Positions 8,675-16,578 of a stretch of 64,000 bases of DNA are shown here, piece by piece. Each line of letters starts with the position of its first letter. Within the stretch, counting starts at the first letter, position 1. The DNA is from Campylobacter sp. RM10537. Lineage in GTDB: Bacteria; Campylobacterota; Campylobacteria; Campylobacterales; Campylobacteraceae. The notes under the pieces are model-generated. The model saw nothing but the letters and a program-made list of their open reading frames with translations. It made no database searches and was not told where the DNA came from. The DNA lies in the NCBI RefSeq assembly GCF_022369435.1, contig NZ_CP059597.1, positions 1,054,001 to 1,118,000 of the forward strand, read 5' to 3'. A program made the translations under genes and the position numbers.

Positions 8675-9990
8675 AAATTTTCCATAGAATTAATTAGTTT
8701 GATCAAAATATCTAAATCACTTTGCCTAATCGTTCTAAAATCTAAAACAAAATTATTATTTTCAACGCGACCTATAATATTTTTTTCTCTAAATTTTTTT
8801 TGCAATATTAAAGCTTTACCCTCAAAAGACAAAACTCTACTTTCCAAAGTTTTATCAGGCATTGATCCACCCCCAACTAGACTTTTGCTTTTTTTAATAT
8901 CACTTTTAAATTTAATCCTTTGTTGCACCCATAAAGCTTTTTGTTCTATATGTTTAATATCATCATTTAAAAGTCTTAAAGTTGTGATTTTGCTATAATC
9001 TTTTTCAAGATAAGCCTTAAGCGTTTGATTGATCAATGCTAAAGTGATTTTATCTACTCTTAACATTCTTAAAAGTTGATTTTTTTTAATCTTTTCAATT
9101 AGATCTTTTTTTCCCAATATAATTCCAGCCTGAACAGAACCAAAGAGCTTATCACCACTAAAGCTTAAAATATCGCAATTTTTAAGCACTTTTTTAATCA
9201 TAGGTTCATTTTTTGCCAATTCTTTATTTAAATTTTCACACCATCCAGAACCCAAATCATAATAGGTTAAAATTCCTTTTTCTTTAGCTAATTTATTAAG
9301 CTCTATAATACTTACATCGCTTTGAAAACCTATAAGAGCAAAATTTGATTTATGTGTTTTTAAAAGCAATTTTGTATTTTCATCGATAGCTTCTTCATAA
9401 TCTTTTAAATGTGTTTTATTACTTGTTCCAACTTCTTTAAGCTTAACTCCTGCGGCCTTAATCACTTCAGGCACACGAAAACTCCCACCTATTTCAACCA
9501 ATTCGCCCCTAGAGCTAATAATTTCTTTATTAAAACAAAGGGTATTTAAAATCAAAAAAACTGCAGCAGCATTATTATTTACCACTAAAGCATCTTCACA
9601 CTCAAAAAGCATTTTAAGCTTTTCAAGCACTAAAGCATAGCGACTCCCTCTTTTACCGTTTTCTAAATCAAATTCAAGATTTGTATAATTGCAAATTTGA
9701 TCTTTACATTGATTAAAAATGCTTTCATCAATTACACTTCTTCCTAAATTGGTATGGATAATCACACCTGTGGCATTAATTACACTTTGTAAATCTTTAC
9801 GTAGATAATTTTGAATTTCTAATTTGATTTTTTCTAAAAGAATGCTTTTTTCACAATTATTATTACCCATGGCTTTAAAATTAGCCACGATATTTTTGCA
9901 AAAATAAGCTTTTAAATAAAACGGATATTCTTTTAAAAATTCATCCTCAATTAAAGCTCCAATTTGTGGAAATTTTTTAATTTTGTCCAT
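8671..9990 (-). CDS. selA: L-seryl-tRNA(Sec) selenium transferase SelA
   Basis: 439 residues. It carries TGVIIHTNLGRSV near residue 70, the PLP-lysine context SFSGDKLFGSVQAG near residue 280 and GGGSMPDKTLESR toward the C-terminus, all typical of SelA. The enzyme converts Ser-tRNA(Sec) to Sec-tRNA(Sec) using selenophosphate and PLP as a large cytoplasmic oligomer. It is followed by selB with a 4-base overlap and is divergent from the polyferredoxin gene across a 72-base gap that must hold both promoters. Confidence 0.96.
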   Translation of the reverse strand: MDKIKKFPQIGALIEDEFLKEYPFYLKAYFCKNIVANFKAMGNNNCEKSILLEKIKLEIQNYLRKDLQSVINATGVIIHTNLGRSVIDESIFNQCKDQICNYTNLEFDLENGKRGSRYALVLEKLKMLFECEDALVVNNNAAAVFLILNTLCFNKEIISSRGELVEIGGSFRVPEVIKAAGVKLKEVGTSNKTHLKDYEEAIDENTKLLLKTHKSNFALIGFQSDVSIIELNKLAKEKGILTYYDLGSGWCENLNKELAKNEPMIKKVLKNCDILSFSGDKLFGSVQAGIILGKKDLIEKIKKNQLLRMLRVDKITLALINQTLKAYLEKDYSKITTLRLLNDDIKHIEQKALWVQQRIKFKSDIKKSKSLVGGGSMPDKTLESRVLSFEGKALILQKKFREKNIIGRVENNNFVLDFRTIRQSDLDILIKLINSMENL

Positions 9991-10062
9991 CTTAAACCTT
10001 AAGAAAATATTTGGTTATTTTAACATAAAATTTAAAAAAATATTTTTTAGAGGAAAAACTTA

Positions 10063-11706
10063 ATGAAAGAATTTGTTTTTATAAAAAACAAAAATTTAGT
10101 CCCTTTACCTGATCAAATTGAAATTTGGGAAACAACCAAAGATGTAGAAGTTTTAATCTCTAATGATAAAAAACAAAAATCTATCATCTATGCCCCAGAA
10201 ATTAATTTTTACCTTAGAAATTCTCAAGATGATGCCTTGGAAAAAGCTAAAAATATTTTAAAACTCTATCAAATTAGAAATCATATTTATGATTTGGGAC
10301 TTGATTTTGAAGAAAATAAACAAATTCAAAAACGCATTATTCTCGTTGATTTAGAAGAAGAACTTGCTGATTTTCTAAAAAAAAATAATTTTAAAGTTAT
10401 TACATTAAAAAATCAAGAAATCAAAGGTATCTTTGGAACCATAGGAGAGTTATGTGCAATAATATCTGATGAAGTAGAAATTGATTTTGATATTTTAATT
10501 TTCAATCACAAATACTCAAGGAAAGATTTTTTAAGACAAAGTGGCTGTTATGATATGCAAAATTTTAAAGATAAAGAAGCCTTGCTTGAATTTTTAAATA
10601 GTATTGTTCCAAATTATACATATAAAAATTATTTTTCTTATGATTTAAATATATGTCAATATCATTCAAGACGTAGTGAACATTGTGCTAAATGTGTTGA
10701 AATTTGTCCTACAACAGCTATTTTAAAAGATGATGAAAATAAAAACCTAGTTTTTTCTCAAATAGATTGTTTAGAGTGTGGTTCTTGTATTAGTATTTGC
10801 CCTAGTGGATCGCTTGATAGTGCTAATTTACCTAGAAATAGCTTTTTTAAAATTTGTAATTTTTTTAAAAAAAATAAAATTGTACTTATTTCTGAAAAAA
10901 TTTCTCTAGAAAATTTAAATTTAGCACTTCCAAAAAATACCTTACCACTAATTATAAAAGATGGATGGCTTACCCCTATGCATTTTTTATCTCTTTTGCA
11001 AAGCAGTGGAGCTAATATAATCTTTTTTACTAAAACATTGTCTGAAGGAAATCATGAAACCATAGAACTTTTAAATACTTTTTTTGAGAGAAAATTTAAT
11101 AAAAAAGCTATTTTTGTTGTTAATAATAATGAAGAATTCATTACTCAATTAAAACAACAAGAATTTATAGAAAATTTATATTTTGAATTTCATAACAATA
11201 CCCTTACAACAAGAGAAAACTTTTCCATAAGAATGCAAAAACTTATACAAAATGATGATTTTGGCTCTTTAAAAAGCGGAAATTGGATAAGATATGGCAA
11301 AATAGAAATCAATACTCAAACTTGCACTCTTTGTCTTTCTTGTGTTGGGGCTTGCAATGTAGGAGCTTTAATTGCTGATCATCAAGAAAATGCTTTAAAA
11401 TTTAATGCTTCACTTTGCACTACTTGTGGATATTGCGAAGTAAGTTGTGCTGAAAAAAATACACTAAAATTAACAAGAAGCGGAATAGAATTTAATCCTG
11501 GATTTTTTAAATATCAAACAATAGCAAAAGATGAACTTTTTGCGTGTATAGAATGTGGTAAAGAATTTGCTACTAAAAAAGCTATACAAAAAATTGCAGA
11601 ATTTATGAAACCTAAATTTAAAGAAGATCAAAACAAAATTAAAACACTTTATTGTTGTGCAGAATGCAAAGCAAAAATTATGATAAAAAGTATGAGTAAT
11701 TTATAA
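10063..11706 (+). CDS. cytoplasmic polyferredoxin with four 4Fe-4S motifs
   Basis: 547 residues without a signal peptide. Four cysteine clusters are visible: CAKCVEICP (about residue 210), CLECGSCISICP (about 240), CTLCLSCVGAC (about 425) and CTTCGYCEVSC (about 458). Two further pairs lie near the C-terminus (CIECG, CCAEC), perhaps a zinc or extra Fe-S site. The protein should move electrons between 4Fe-4S centres, but its partner is not shown. It is divergent from selA-selB, which suggests, only by position, a link to the selenoprotein formate dehydrogenase. Corresponds, as I recall, to Cj1377c. Confidence 0.85.
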   Translation: MKEFVFIKNKNLVPLPDQIEIWETTKDVEVLISNDKKQKSIIYAPEINFYLRNSQDDALEKAKNILKLYQIRNHIYDLGLDFEENKQIQKRIILVDLEEELADFLKKNNFKVITLKNQEIKGIFGTIGELCAIISDEVEIDFDILIFNHKYSRKDFLRQSGCYDMQNFKDKEALLEFLNSIVPNYTYKNYFSYDLNICQYHSRRSEHCAKCVEICPTTAILKDDENKNLVFSQIDCLECGSCISICPSGSLDSANLPRNSFFKICNFFKKNKIVLISEKISLENLNLALPKNTLPLIIKDGWLTPMHFLSLLQSSGANIIFFTKTLSEGNHETIELLNTFFERKFNKKAIFVVNNNEEFITQLKQQEFIENLYFEFHNNTLTTRENFSIRMQKLIQNDDFGSLKSGNWIRYGKIEINTQTCTLCLSCVGACNVGALIADHQENALKFNASLCTTCGYCEVSCAEKNTLKLTRSGIEFNPGFFKYQTIAKDELFACIECGKEFATKKAIQKIAEFMKPKFKEDQNKIKTLYCCAECKAKIMIKSMSNL

Positions 11707-11729
11707 ATATCGACCATAAGTCGATATTT
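11705..11729. terminator. bidirectional hairpin between polyferredoxin gene and fldA
   Basis: AAATATCGAC and GTCGATATTT form a perfect 10-bp stem with a 5-base loop. It starts at the polyferredoxin stop codon and lies just beyond the fldA stop, so it can end both convergent transcripts. U-rich flanks occur on both sides. Confidence 0.75.
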
Positions 11730-11736
11730 GATATTA

Positions 11737-12228
11737 TTATGCAAAATAAGGTTTAATTTGCTCTAACCAAGCATCAATTCTTGATTCTGTTTGTTCTTCT
11801 TGATTGTCATTATCTAAAGCAAGACCCACAAATTTATCATTCACAACAGCATCACTTGCCTCAAAAGTATAACCATCAGTTGAAACTTCTCCAACTAAAT
11901 TAGCACCCGCATTTTTTAAATTTTCAGCTAATTTTCCCATACCACCACAAAAAGTGTCTGAATAACTTTCACTATCGCCCATACCAAAAACAGCTACTGT
12001 TTTTCCGCTAAGACTAAGTCCTGAAAAGTCAAAACCATCCCAATCATCTTGTAAATCTCCACTTCCCCAAGTTGAAGTTCCACAAATTAACTTGTCATAA
12101 GAATTAATTTTAGCTGCATCAATATCTGCAATATTTAATACATCACTAATTCCTAATTTTGAAGCAATCATATTTGCTGCACCTTCAGTGTTACCCATAG
12201 CACTTCCGTAAATTACTGCTACTGACAT
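11737..12228 (-). CDS. fldA: flavodoxin
   Basis: 163 residues, the long-chain flavodoxin size. The N-terminal YGSAMGNTEGAA is the FMN phosphate-binding loop (normally GSxTGNTE), CGTSTWGSGDLQDDW matches the W-loop, and FGMGDSESYSDTFCGGMG the tyrosine loop at the isoalloxazine ring. Flavodoxin is a cytoplasmic one-electron carrier. In Campylobacter and Helicobacter it is the electron acceptor of pyruvate and 2-oxoglutarate:acceptor oxidoreductases and is essential. Its start overlaps the end of the upstream gene by 10 bases. Confidence 0.96.
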   Translation of the reverse strand: MSVAVIYGSAMGNTEGAANMIASKLGISDVLNIADIDAAKINSYDKLICGTSTWGSGDLQDDWDGFDFSGLSLSGKTVAVFGMGDSESYSDTFCGGMGKLAENLKNAGANLVGEVSTDGYTFEASDAVVNDKFVGLALDNDNQEEQTESRIDAWLEQIKPYFA

Positions 12229-12905
12229 TTATTTCTCCTTATAAGTTGATTTGATATTTTATACGGAACTAATTTTAACATAGTTTTATTTAAATCACAC
12301 AAAAAATGTTTTATTTCGACAAAATGTTTAAAATTTTTATTACGAGGACAAACAATATATAGTTTTTTAAATTTATTTTTTTCGATAAAAGTTGATATTT
12401 TTTGAATCTCATCTTCAATTTCTAAATTATAAATATCAATTTTTTTACAAAGTGCCCAAATAGCAATTTTTTTATCTATTATAATAAAATCTCTTTGTTG
12501 ATCAATCATTTTATCTGAATTTTGTCTAGAAATCTTATCATACACATAATCGCCAAATAAGCTTTGTGCATTAAAATATATTCCATTATGATAAATGTTA
12601 AAAATTTGATCTAAGTCATATTTTTTTATTTTTTTTGTTTTAAAAATTAATCTTCTTGCCTGAAATCCATTACATCTAAAAACAGTTTTAATTTTTCCAA
12701 ATTTTACTTTAAAAATATCTTTTATAAAATTATAAAAAACTTCTCGGATATTTTTAGCTTGTTTCCCATAAATAAGAGGAATTTTCATCTCGTCTTTTAC
12801 ACAAGAATTATATTGAATCAAAAAATTCATTACAAGTTCTTGTTGATCTAAAGAACGATAAATTTCGGGAATTATTTCTCTATTTTTTTCAAAACCAAAC
12901 AACAT
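12219..12905 (-). CDS. conserved protein of unknown function upstream of fldA
   Basis: 228 residues, basic, no signal peptide and no membrane helix. I do not recognise the family. Residues 90-160 include IYHNGIYFNAQSLFGDYVYDK and a DFIIIDKKIAIWAL strand-like segment that could be a nuclease- or nucleotide-type core, but no catalytic motif is clear. It lies between a DUF2325 gene and fldA with no spacing on either side, so the three are one operon. Corresponds, as I recall, to Cj1383c. Confidence 0.7.
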   Translation of the reverse strand: MLFGFEKNREIIPEIYRSLDQQELVMNFLIQYNSCVKDEMKIPLIYGKQAKNIREVFYNFIKDIFKVKFGKIKTVFRCNGFQARRLIFKTKKIKKYDLDQIFNIYHNGIYFNAQSLFGDYVYDKISRQNSDKMIDQQRDFIIIDKKIAIWALCKKIDIYNLEIEDEIQKISTFIEKNKFKKLYIVCPRNKNFKHFVEIKHFLCDLNKTMLKLVPYKISNQLIRRNKCQ

Positions 12906-13223
12906 TTAAAATCCTTTAGAACAGTAAATTTCCCTATTTAAATTAAAAATTTTACAATACTCACAATATACACAATTAACACTTCTTTTAGCACAAACTA
13001 ATGGAATTTTTCTTTTTTTGGCTTCATTTTTAATTTTTTTCATTGTATTATGGTTTAAAAAACTTGTCAGCATAACTATACATTCTATATCACAAGGAAT
13101 TGGCTTACGATTGACCCTATTTTCATTACGTGCATTCCAATGTTCAATTTTTTTAGCACCTAGATCATATAAAACAGTTTTTATAGGAGTAATTTCATCT
13201 GCACCAATAACTAAAACCGACAT
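12906..13223 (-). CDS. DUF2325-type protein
   Basis: 105 residues. The start MSVLVIGADEITPIKTVL, the middle CDIECIVMLTSFLNHNTM and the end IPLVCAKRSVNCV form the Rossmann-like fold of DUF2325 proteins. Five cysteines in the last thirty residues (CVYCEYCKIF then YCSKGF) could bind metal. The function of the family is unknown. It is the first gene of the fldA operon and is transcribed away from katA, so it may share redox control with katA. Confidence 0.75.
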   Translation of the reverse strand: MSVLVIGADEITPIKTVLYDLGAKKIEHWNARNENRVNRKPIPCDIECIVMLTSFLNHNTMKKIKNEAKKRKIPLVCAKRSVNCVYCEYCKIFNLNREIYCSKGF

Positions 13224-13254
13224 ATGCTCTCCTTATTTTATTTTGATAATTATT

Positions 13255-13260
13255 ATTATA
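13255..13260 (-). promoter_or_regulatory. -10 element for the DUF2325-fldA operon
   Basis: TATAAT on the minus strand, 32 bases upstream of the ATG at 13223, with AGGAGA as ribosome site. It lies next to the large katA-side inverted repeat. Confidence 0.55.
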
Positions 13261-13269
13261 ATATTACTT

Positions 13270-13312
13270 AAATAAATTTATTTTGAATTTTATTATCAAA
13301 ATAAATTTATTT
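13270..13312. promoter_or_regulatory. perfect 17-bp inverted repeat between fldA operon and katA
   Basis: AAATAAATTTATTTTGA and TCAAAATAAATTTATTT are exact reverse complements separated by 9 bases. The element lies between the two divergent -10 sites (13255-13260 and 13358-13363). katA of C. jejuni is known to be repressed by PerR, and this A/T-rich dyad is a strong candidate operator; no T-run follows to suggest a terminator. Confidence 0.6.
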
Positions 13313-13357
13313 CAAAAAATTATTAATTAATTAAGTTATTTTTAATTTTTATTTGAA

Positions 13358-13363
13358 TACAAT
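13358..13363 (+). promoter_or_regulatory. -10 element of katA
   Basis: TACAAT preceded by TTGAA, about 39 bases upstream of the katA ATG; the ribosome site AGGAG lies at 13390-13394. This fits the Campylobacter sigma-70 pattern, which relies on the -10 box. Confidence 0.6.
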
Positions 13364-13402
13364 TTATCAATTAATAAAAATTATTATTTAGGAGAATTAA
13401 AA

Positions 13403-14827
13403 ATGAAAAGAATGACAAATGATTTTGGAAATATTATTGCTGATAATCAGAATTCTTTAAGTGCTGGTGCAAAGGGACCTTTACTTTTGCAAGATTATTT
13501 ATTGCTTGAAAAACTTGCTCATCAAAATAGAGAAAGAATTCCAGAACGCACAGTACATGCCAAAGGTAGCGCAGCTTATGGAGAAATGAAAATCACTGCT
13601 GATTTATCTGCATATACCAAAGCTAAAGTTTTTCAAAAAGGTGAAATTACTCCACTTTTCTTACGTTTTTCAACAGTTGCAGGTGAATTAGGTGCTGCTG
13701 ATGCTGAGCGTGATGTTCGTGGATTTGCTGTTAAATTTTACACCAAAGAAGGTAATTGGGATTTGGTTGGTAATAATACTCCAACTTTTTTTATCCGTGA
13801 TGCATACAAATTTCCTGATTTTATTCATACTCAAAAAAGAGATCCTCGTAGTAATCTAAGAAGCAATAATGCAGCTTGGGATTTTTGGACTTTATGCCCT
13901 GAAAGTTTGCATCAGGTTACTATACTTATGAGCGATAGAGGAATTCCTGCGACTTATCGTCATATGCATGGTTTTGGAAGCCATACTTATAGTTTTATCA
14001 ATAATAAAAATGAAAGATTTTGGGTCAAATTTCATTTTAAAACCTTACAAGGTATTAAAAATCTTAGCAATAAAGAAGCTGAAGAGCTAATCGCTAAAGA
14101 TAGAGAAAGTCACCAAAGAGATCTTTATAATGCTATTGAAAAAGGTGATTTTCCAAAATGGAAAGTTCAAATTCAAATTTTAGCTGAAAATGATACAGAC
14201 AAGCTTGGATTTAATCCTTTTGATTTAACAAAAATTTGGCCACATAGTATTGTTCCTTTGATAGATGTTGGAGAGTTGATTTTAAATAAAAATCCGCAAA
14301 ATTATTTTAATGAAGTTGAACAAGCTGCTTTTAGCCCTAGCAATATAGTTCCTGGGATTGGTTTTAGCCCTGATAAAATGCTTCAAGCTAGAATATTTAG
14401 CTATCCTGATGCACAAAGATACAGAATAGGTACCAATTATCATCTTCTACCTGTTAATCGTCCAAGAAATGAAATAAATACTTATAATGTAGCTGGAGCA
14501 ATGAATAGTGATAATTATAAAAATAAAGAAGCTTACTATGAACCAAATAGCTATGATGATAGCCCAAAAGAAGATAAAAGCTATCTTGAACCTGATTTAT
14601 TTTTAGATGGTTTAGCGCAAAGACATGCTCCTCTTGATCAGGATTTTTACACTCAACCAAGAGCTTTATTTAATCTTATGAATGAAAATCAAAAAGAACA
14701 ACTTTTTGAAAATATTGCTAGCTCAATGGAAAATGTTAATGAAAAAATTATAGATAGGGCTTTAAAACATTTTGAAAAAATTTCACCTGAATATGCCAAT
14801 GGAGTTAAAAAAGCTTTAAAAAAATAA
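13403..14827 (+). CDS. katA: monofunctional heme catalase KatA
   Basis: 474 residues, small-subunit catalase size. Catalytic His52 lies in [12 protein letters not shown]; the conserved asparagine is in [13 protein letters not shown]; the proximal heme tyrosine is in [14 protein letters not shown] near residue 335. It decomposes hydrogen peroxide in the cytoplasm and is the only catalase of C. jejuni. The ankyrin gene downstream is needed for full activity according to published work on Cj1386. Control is likely through the inverted repeat at 13270-13312. Confidence 0.98.
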   Translation: MKRMTNDFGNIIADNQNSLSAGAKGPLLLQDYLLLEKLAHQNRERIPERTVHAKGSAAYGEMKITADLSAYTKAKVFQKGEITPLFLRFSTVAGELGAADAERDVRGFAVKFYTKEGNWDLVGNNTPTFFIRDAYKFPDFIHTQKRDPRSNLRSNNAAWDFWTLCPESLHQVTILMSDRGIPATYRHMHGFGSHTYSFINNKNERFWVKFHFKTLQGIKNLSNKEAEELIAKDRESHQRDLYNAIEKGDFPKWKVQIQILAENDTDKLGFNPFDLTKIWPHSIVPLIDVGELILNKNPQNYFNEVEQAAFSPSNIVPGIGFSPDKMLQARIFSYPDAQRYRIGTNYHLLPVNRPRNEINTYNVAGAMNSDNYKNKEAYYEPNSYDDSPKEDKSYLEPDLFLDGLAQRHAPLDQDFYTQPRALFNLMNENQKEQLFENIASSMENVNEKIIDRALKHFEKISPEYANGVKKALKK

Positions 14828-14834
14828 TTTTTAC

Positions 14835-14853
14835 TTACCGCCTAAGGCGGTAA
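14835..14853. terminator. GC-rich hairpin between katA and the ankyrin gene
   Basis: TTACCGCC and GGCGGTAA pair around a 3-base loop, unusually GC-rich for this DNA. No U-run follows on the plus strand, so it may only weaken readthrough from katA or protect the katA mRNA 3' end. Confidence 0.5.
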
Positions 14854-14883
14854 AATAAAGATTATTAATTAAAAGGAAAAAGA

Positions 14884-15354
14884 ATGATAACTCTTAGTTT
14901 AGAAGAAGAAAAAAGATTTGAGCAACTATGTAATATGGCTTTTAATTTCGCTAGAAATAATGATTATAAAAATCTTAAAATTATGATAGAAGCAGGATTA
15001 AATGTCAATTTAAAAACCCATAAAGGTGATACTTTACTTATGTTAGCAGCTTATAATAACTCCTATGAAAGTGCAAAAATGCTTTTGGAAAAAGGTGCAA
15101 AAGTTGATGAAAAAAATGATCGTGGTCAAACCCCGCTTGCTGGAGTTTGTTTCAAAGGATATTTACCTATGTGTAAACTTTTAGTTGAGTATGGTGCAAA
15201 TATTGATGAAAATAATGGTTTAGGTATGACCCCTTATACCTTTGCTTTAATGTTTGGACGTAAAGAAATTTCAGCTTTTTTATTAAAAAATTCTAAGAAA
15301 AGTTTTTTAAAGAAAATTTCTTTTGCTATATTGAATTTTATAAAAAGAAAATGA
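14884..15354 (+). CDS. ankyrin-repeat protein associated with catalase
   Basis: 156 residues containing about three ankyrin repeats: GDTLLMLAAYNNSYESAKML, then GQTPLAGVCFKGYLPMCKLL, then GMTPYTFALMFGRKEISAFL. The N-terminus and the lysine-rich C-terminus flank them. It has no signal peptide and should be cytoplasmic. It follows katA by 56 bases with a hairpin between. The NCTC 11168 counterpart Cj1386 has been reported to bind heme and aid its delivery to KatA. The stop abuts the stop of the regulator gene on the other strand, with no bases between. Confidence 0.9.
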   Translation: MITLSLEEEKRFEQLCNMAFNFARNNDYKNLKIMIEAGLNVNLKTHKGDTLLMLAAYNNSYESAKMLLEKGAKVDEKNDRGQTPLAGVCFKGYLPMCKLLVEYGANIDENNGLGMTPYTFALMFGRKEISAFLLKNSKKSFLKKISFAILNFIKRK

Positions 15355-16023
15355 TTATTTTTTAAATTTTTTCAGATATCTATAAACACTAGGTTCTGAA
15401 ATTTTTAAAAATTTTGCAACAATGGCTACAGCACCTTTGATATTAAAAATACCCTTTTCATAAAGGGTTTTTGCGATCTCTTCTTTTTGAGTAATGTTGA
15501 GTTGATAATTTGAATTTAAATAACTCATATCAATATTTTGAGCTAAAATTTCTTCTATAGATCGACTTAGTGTCTCTACATTAGCTAAATCATTAATTTC
15601 TAAATTACTACTTTCATCTTGGCTTAGAAATTCACCCATATCGTCTAATTTTTCTATATCTATAATTTTACAAATTGCATCTCTTATAACACTTGCATCA
15701 TGATTTATGCATAAAATTCCCACAAGTTCATCAGAATTTTTTATAAAAAAAGTCGAACCTCTTACAAATTTATTTTTTTCAACCAAAGCTTTATAATCAT
15801 ACAAAAAATCTTTTTTTAAATAAACTTTTTTTTGTATAAGTTCACTTATAAAAGCATCTAAAGGAGATTCTAAAGTTCTGCCACTAATATGATTATTTTC
15901 AATAGCGGCAATATAAGTGCCTTTTTTATCTATAACATGAAAAACAACTTCATATTGTTTGCCTAAAACTTGCCCTAAAAATTTTGTTAATTTGATAAAT
16001 TGTTCTTTTTGTTTTTCATCCAT
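15355..16023 (-). CDS. cfiR: YheO/DauR-type PAS and helix-turn-helix regulator
   Basis: 222 residues. Residues 10-120 form the YheO-like PAS domain (VVFHVIDKKGTYIAAIENN), residues 165-222 a C-terminal HTH (QKEEIAKTLYEKGIF then KFLKISEPSVYRYLKKF). Related regulators such as DauR control amino-acid catabolism. The counterpart Cj1387c has been described as CfiR, which affects flagella-flagella interaction. It is divergent from the ridA operon, and a perfect dyad in the shared gap is the likely binding site. Confidence 0.85.
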   Translation of the reverse strand: MDEKQKEQFIKLTKFLGQVLGKQYEVVFHVIDKKGTYIAAIENNHISGRTLESPLDAFISELIQKKVYLKKDFLYDYKALVEKNKFVRGSTFFIKNSDELVGILCINHDASVIRDAICKIIDIEKLDDMGEFLSQDESSNLEINDLANVETLSRSIEEILAQNIDMSYLNSNYQLNITQKEEIAKTLYEKGIFNIKGAVAIVAKFLKISEPSVYRYLKKFKK

Positions 16024-16113
16024 AGTTTTTCCTTAAAATTAAGAAAACTTTTTAAAAATTTTAAAAAGATTTGAATTCTAACTTTAAATTTGTAAAATTT
16101 TTCTTAAATTAAT

Positions 16114-16146
16114 AATATTTTTTTATTATTATAATAAAAAAATATT
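16114..16146. promoter_or_regulatory. perfect 16-bp inverted repeat, likely operator of the ridA operon
   Basis: AATATTTTTTTATTAT and ATAATAAAAAAATATT are exact reverse complements with one base between. The right arm touches the -35 hexamer of the ridA promoter. The divergent regulator gene makes it the likely binding site, by inference. Confidence 0.6.
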
Positions 16147-16174
16147 GACAAAAATATAATTAAGATGATATTAT
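16145..16174 (+). promoter_or_regulatory. promoter of the ridA operon
   Basis: TTGACA at 16145-16150, an 18-base spacer and TATTAT at 16169-16174. A consensus -35 is unusual in Campylobacter, so this looks like a strong, repressible promoter. The ATG follows 40 bases later. Confidence 0.65.
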
Positions 16175-16213
16175 TCTATTGAACATAAAAACATCAAAAA
16201 TAAAGGAGAAAAA

Positions 16214-16576
16214 ATGTCAAATTATCCAAAAGCTATTGGACCTTATTCAGCTTATAGAGAAGCTAATGGATTGTTATTTATTTCTGGACAACTTCCTATT
16301 AATCCTGATTCAGGAGAAATAGAAAGTGAAGATATAAAAGAACAAACTAAACAATCGCTAAAAAATATTGGAGCTATTTTAAAAGAAAATGGAATCTCTT
16401 ACGATAAAGTATTAAAAACAACTTGTTTTTTAGCAAATATTTCAGATTTTGCTGCTTTTAATGAAATTTATTCTGAATTTTTCCAAGCTCCTTATCCTGC
16501 AAGAAGTGCATTTGCAGTTAAAGATTTACCAAAAGGAGCAAAGGTGGAGATAGAAGTTATTGCCTTAAAAGGATAA
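16214..16576 (+). CDS. RidA/YjgF family enamine/imine deaminase
   Basis: 120 residues, typical of RidA. It shows AIGPYSAYREANGLLFISGQ, then VLKTTCFLANISDF and the C-terminal YPARSAFAVKDLPKGAKVEIE with the substrate-binding arginine. RidA hydrolyses reactive 2-aminoacrylate and related imines released by PLP enzymes to 2-oxo acids and ammonia. It is the first gene of a five-gene operon (spacings of 2 to 12 bases) that includes a PLP lyase, so it may clear that enzyme's imine product. Corresponds, as I recall, to Cj1388. Confidence 0.93.
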   Translation: MSNYPKAIGPYSAYREANGLLFISGQLPINPDSGEIESEDIKEQTKQSLKNIGAILKENGISYDKVLKTTCFLANISDFAAFNEIYSEFFQAPYPARSAFAVKDLPKGAKVEIEVIALKG

Positions 16577-16578
16577 AA

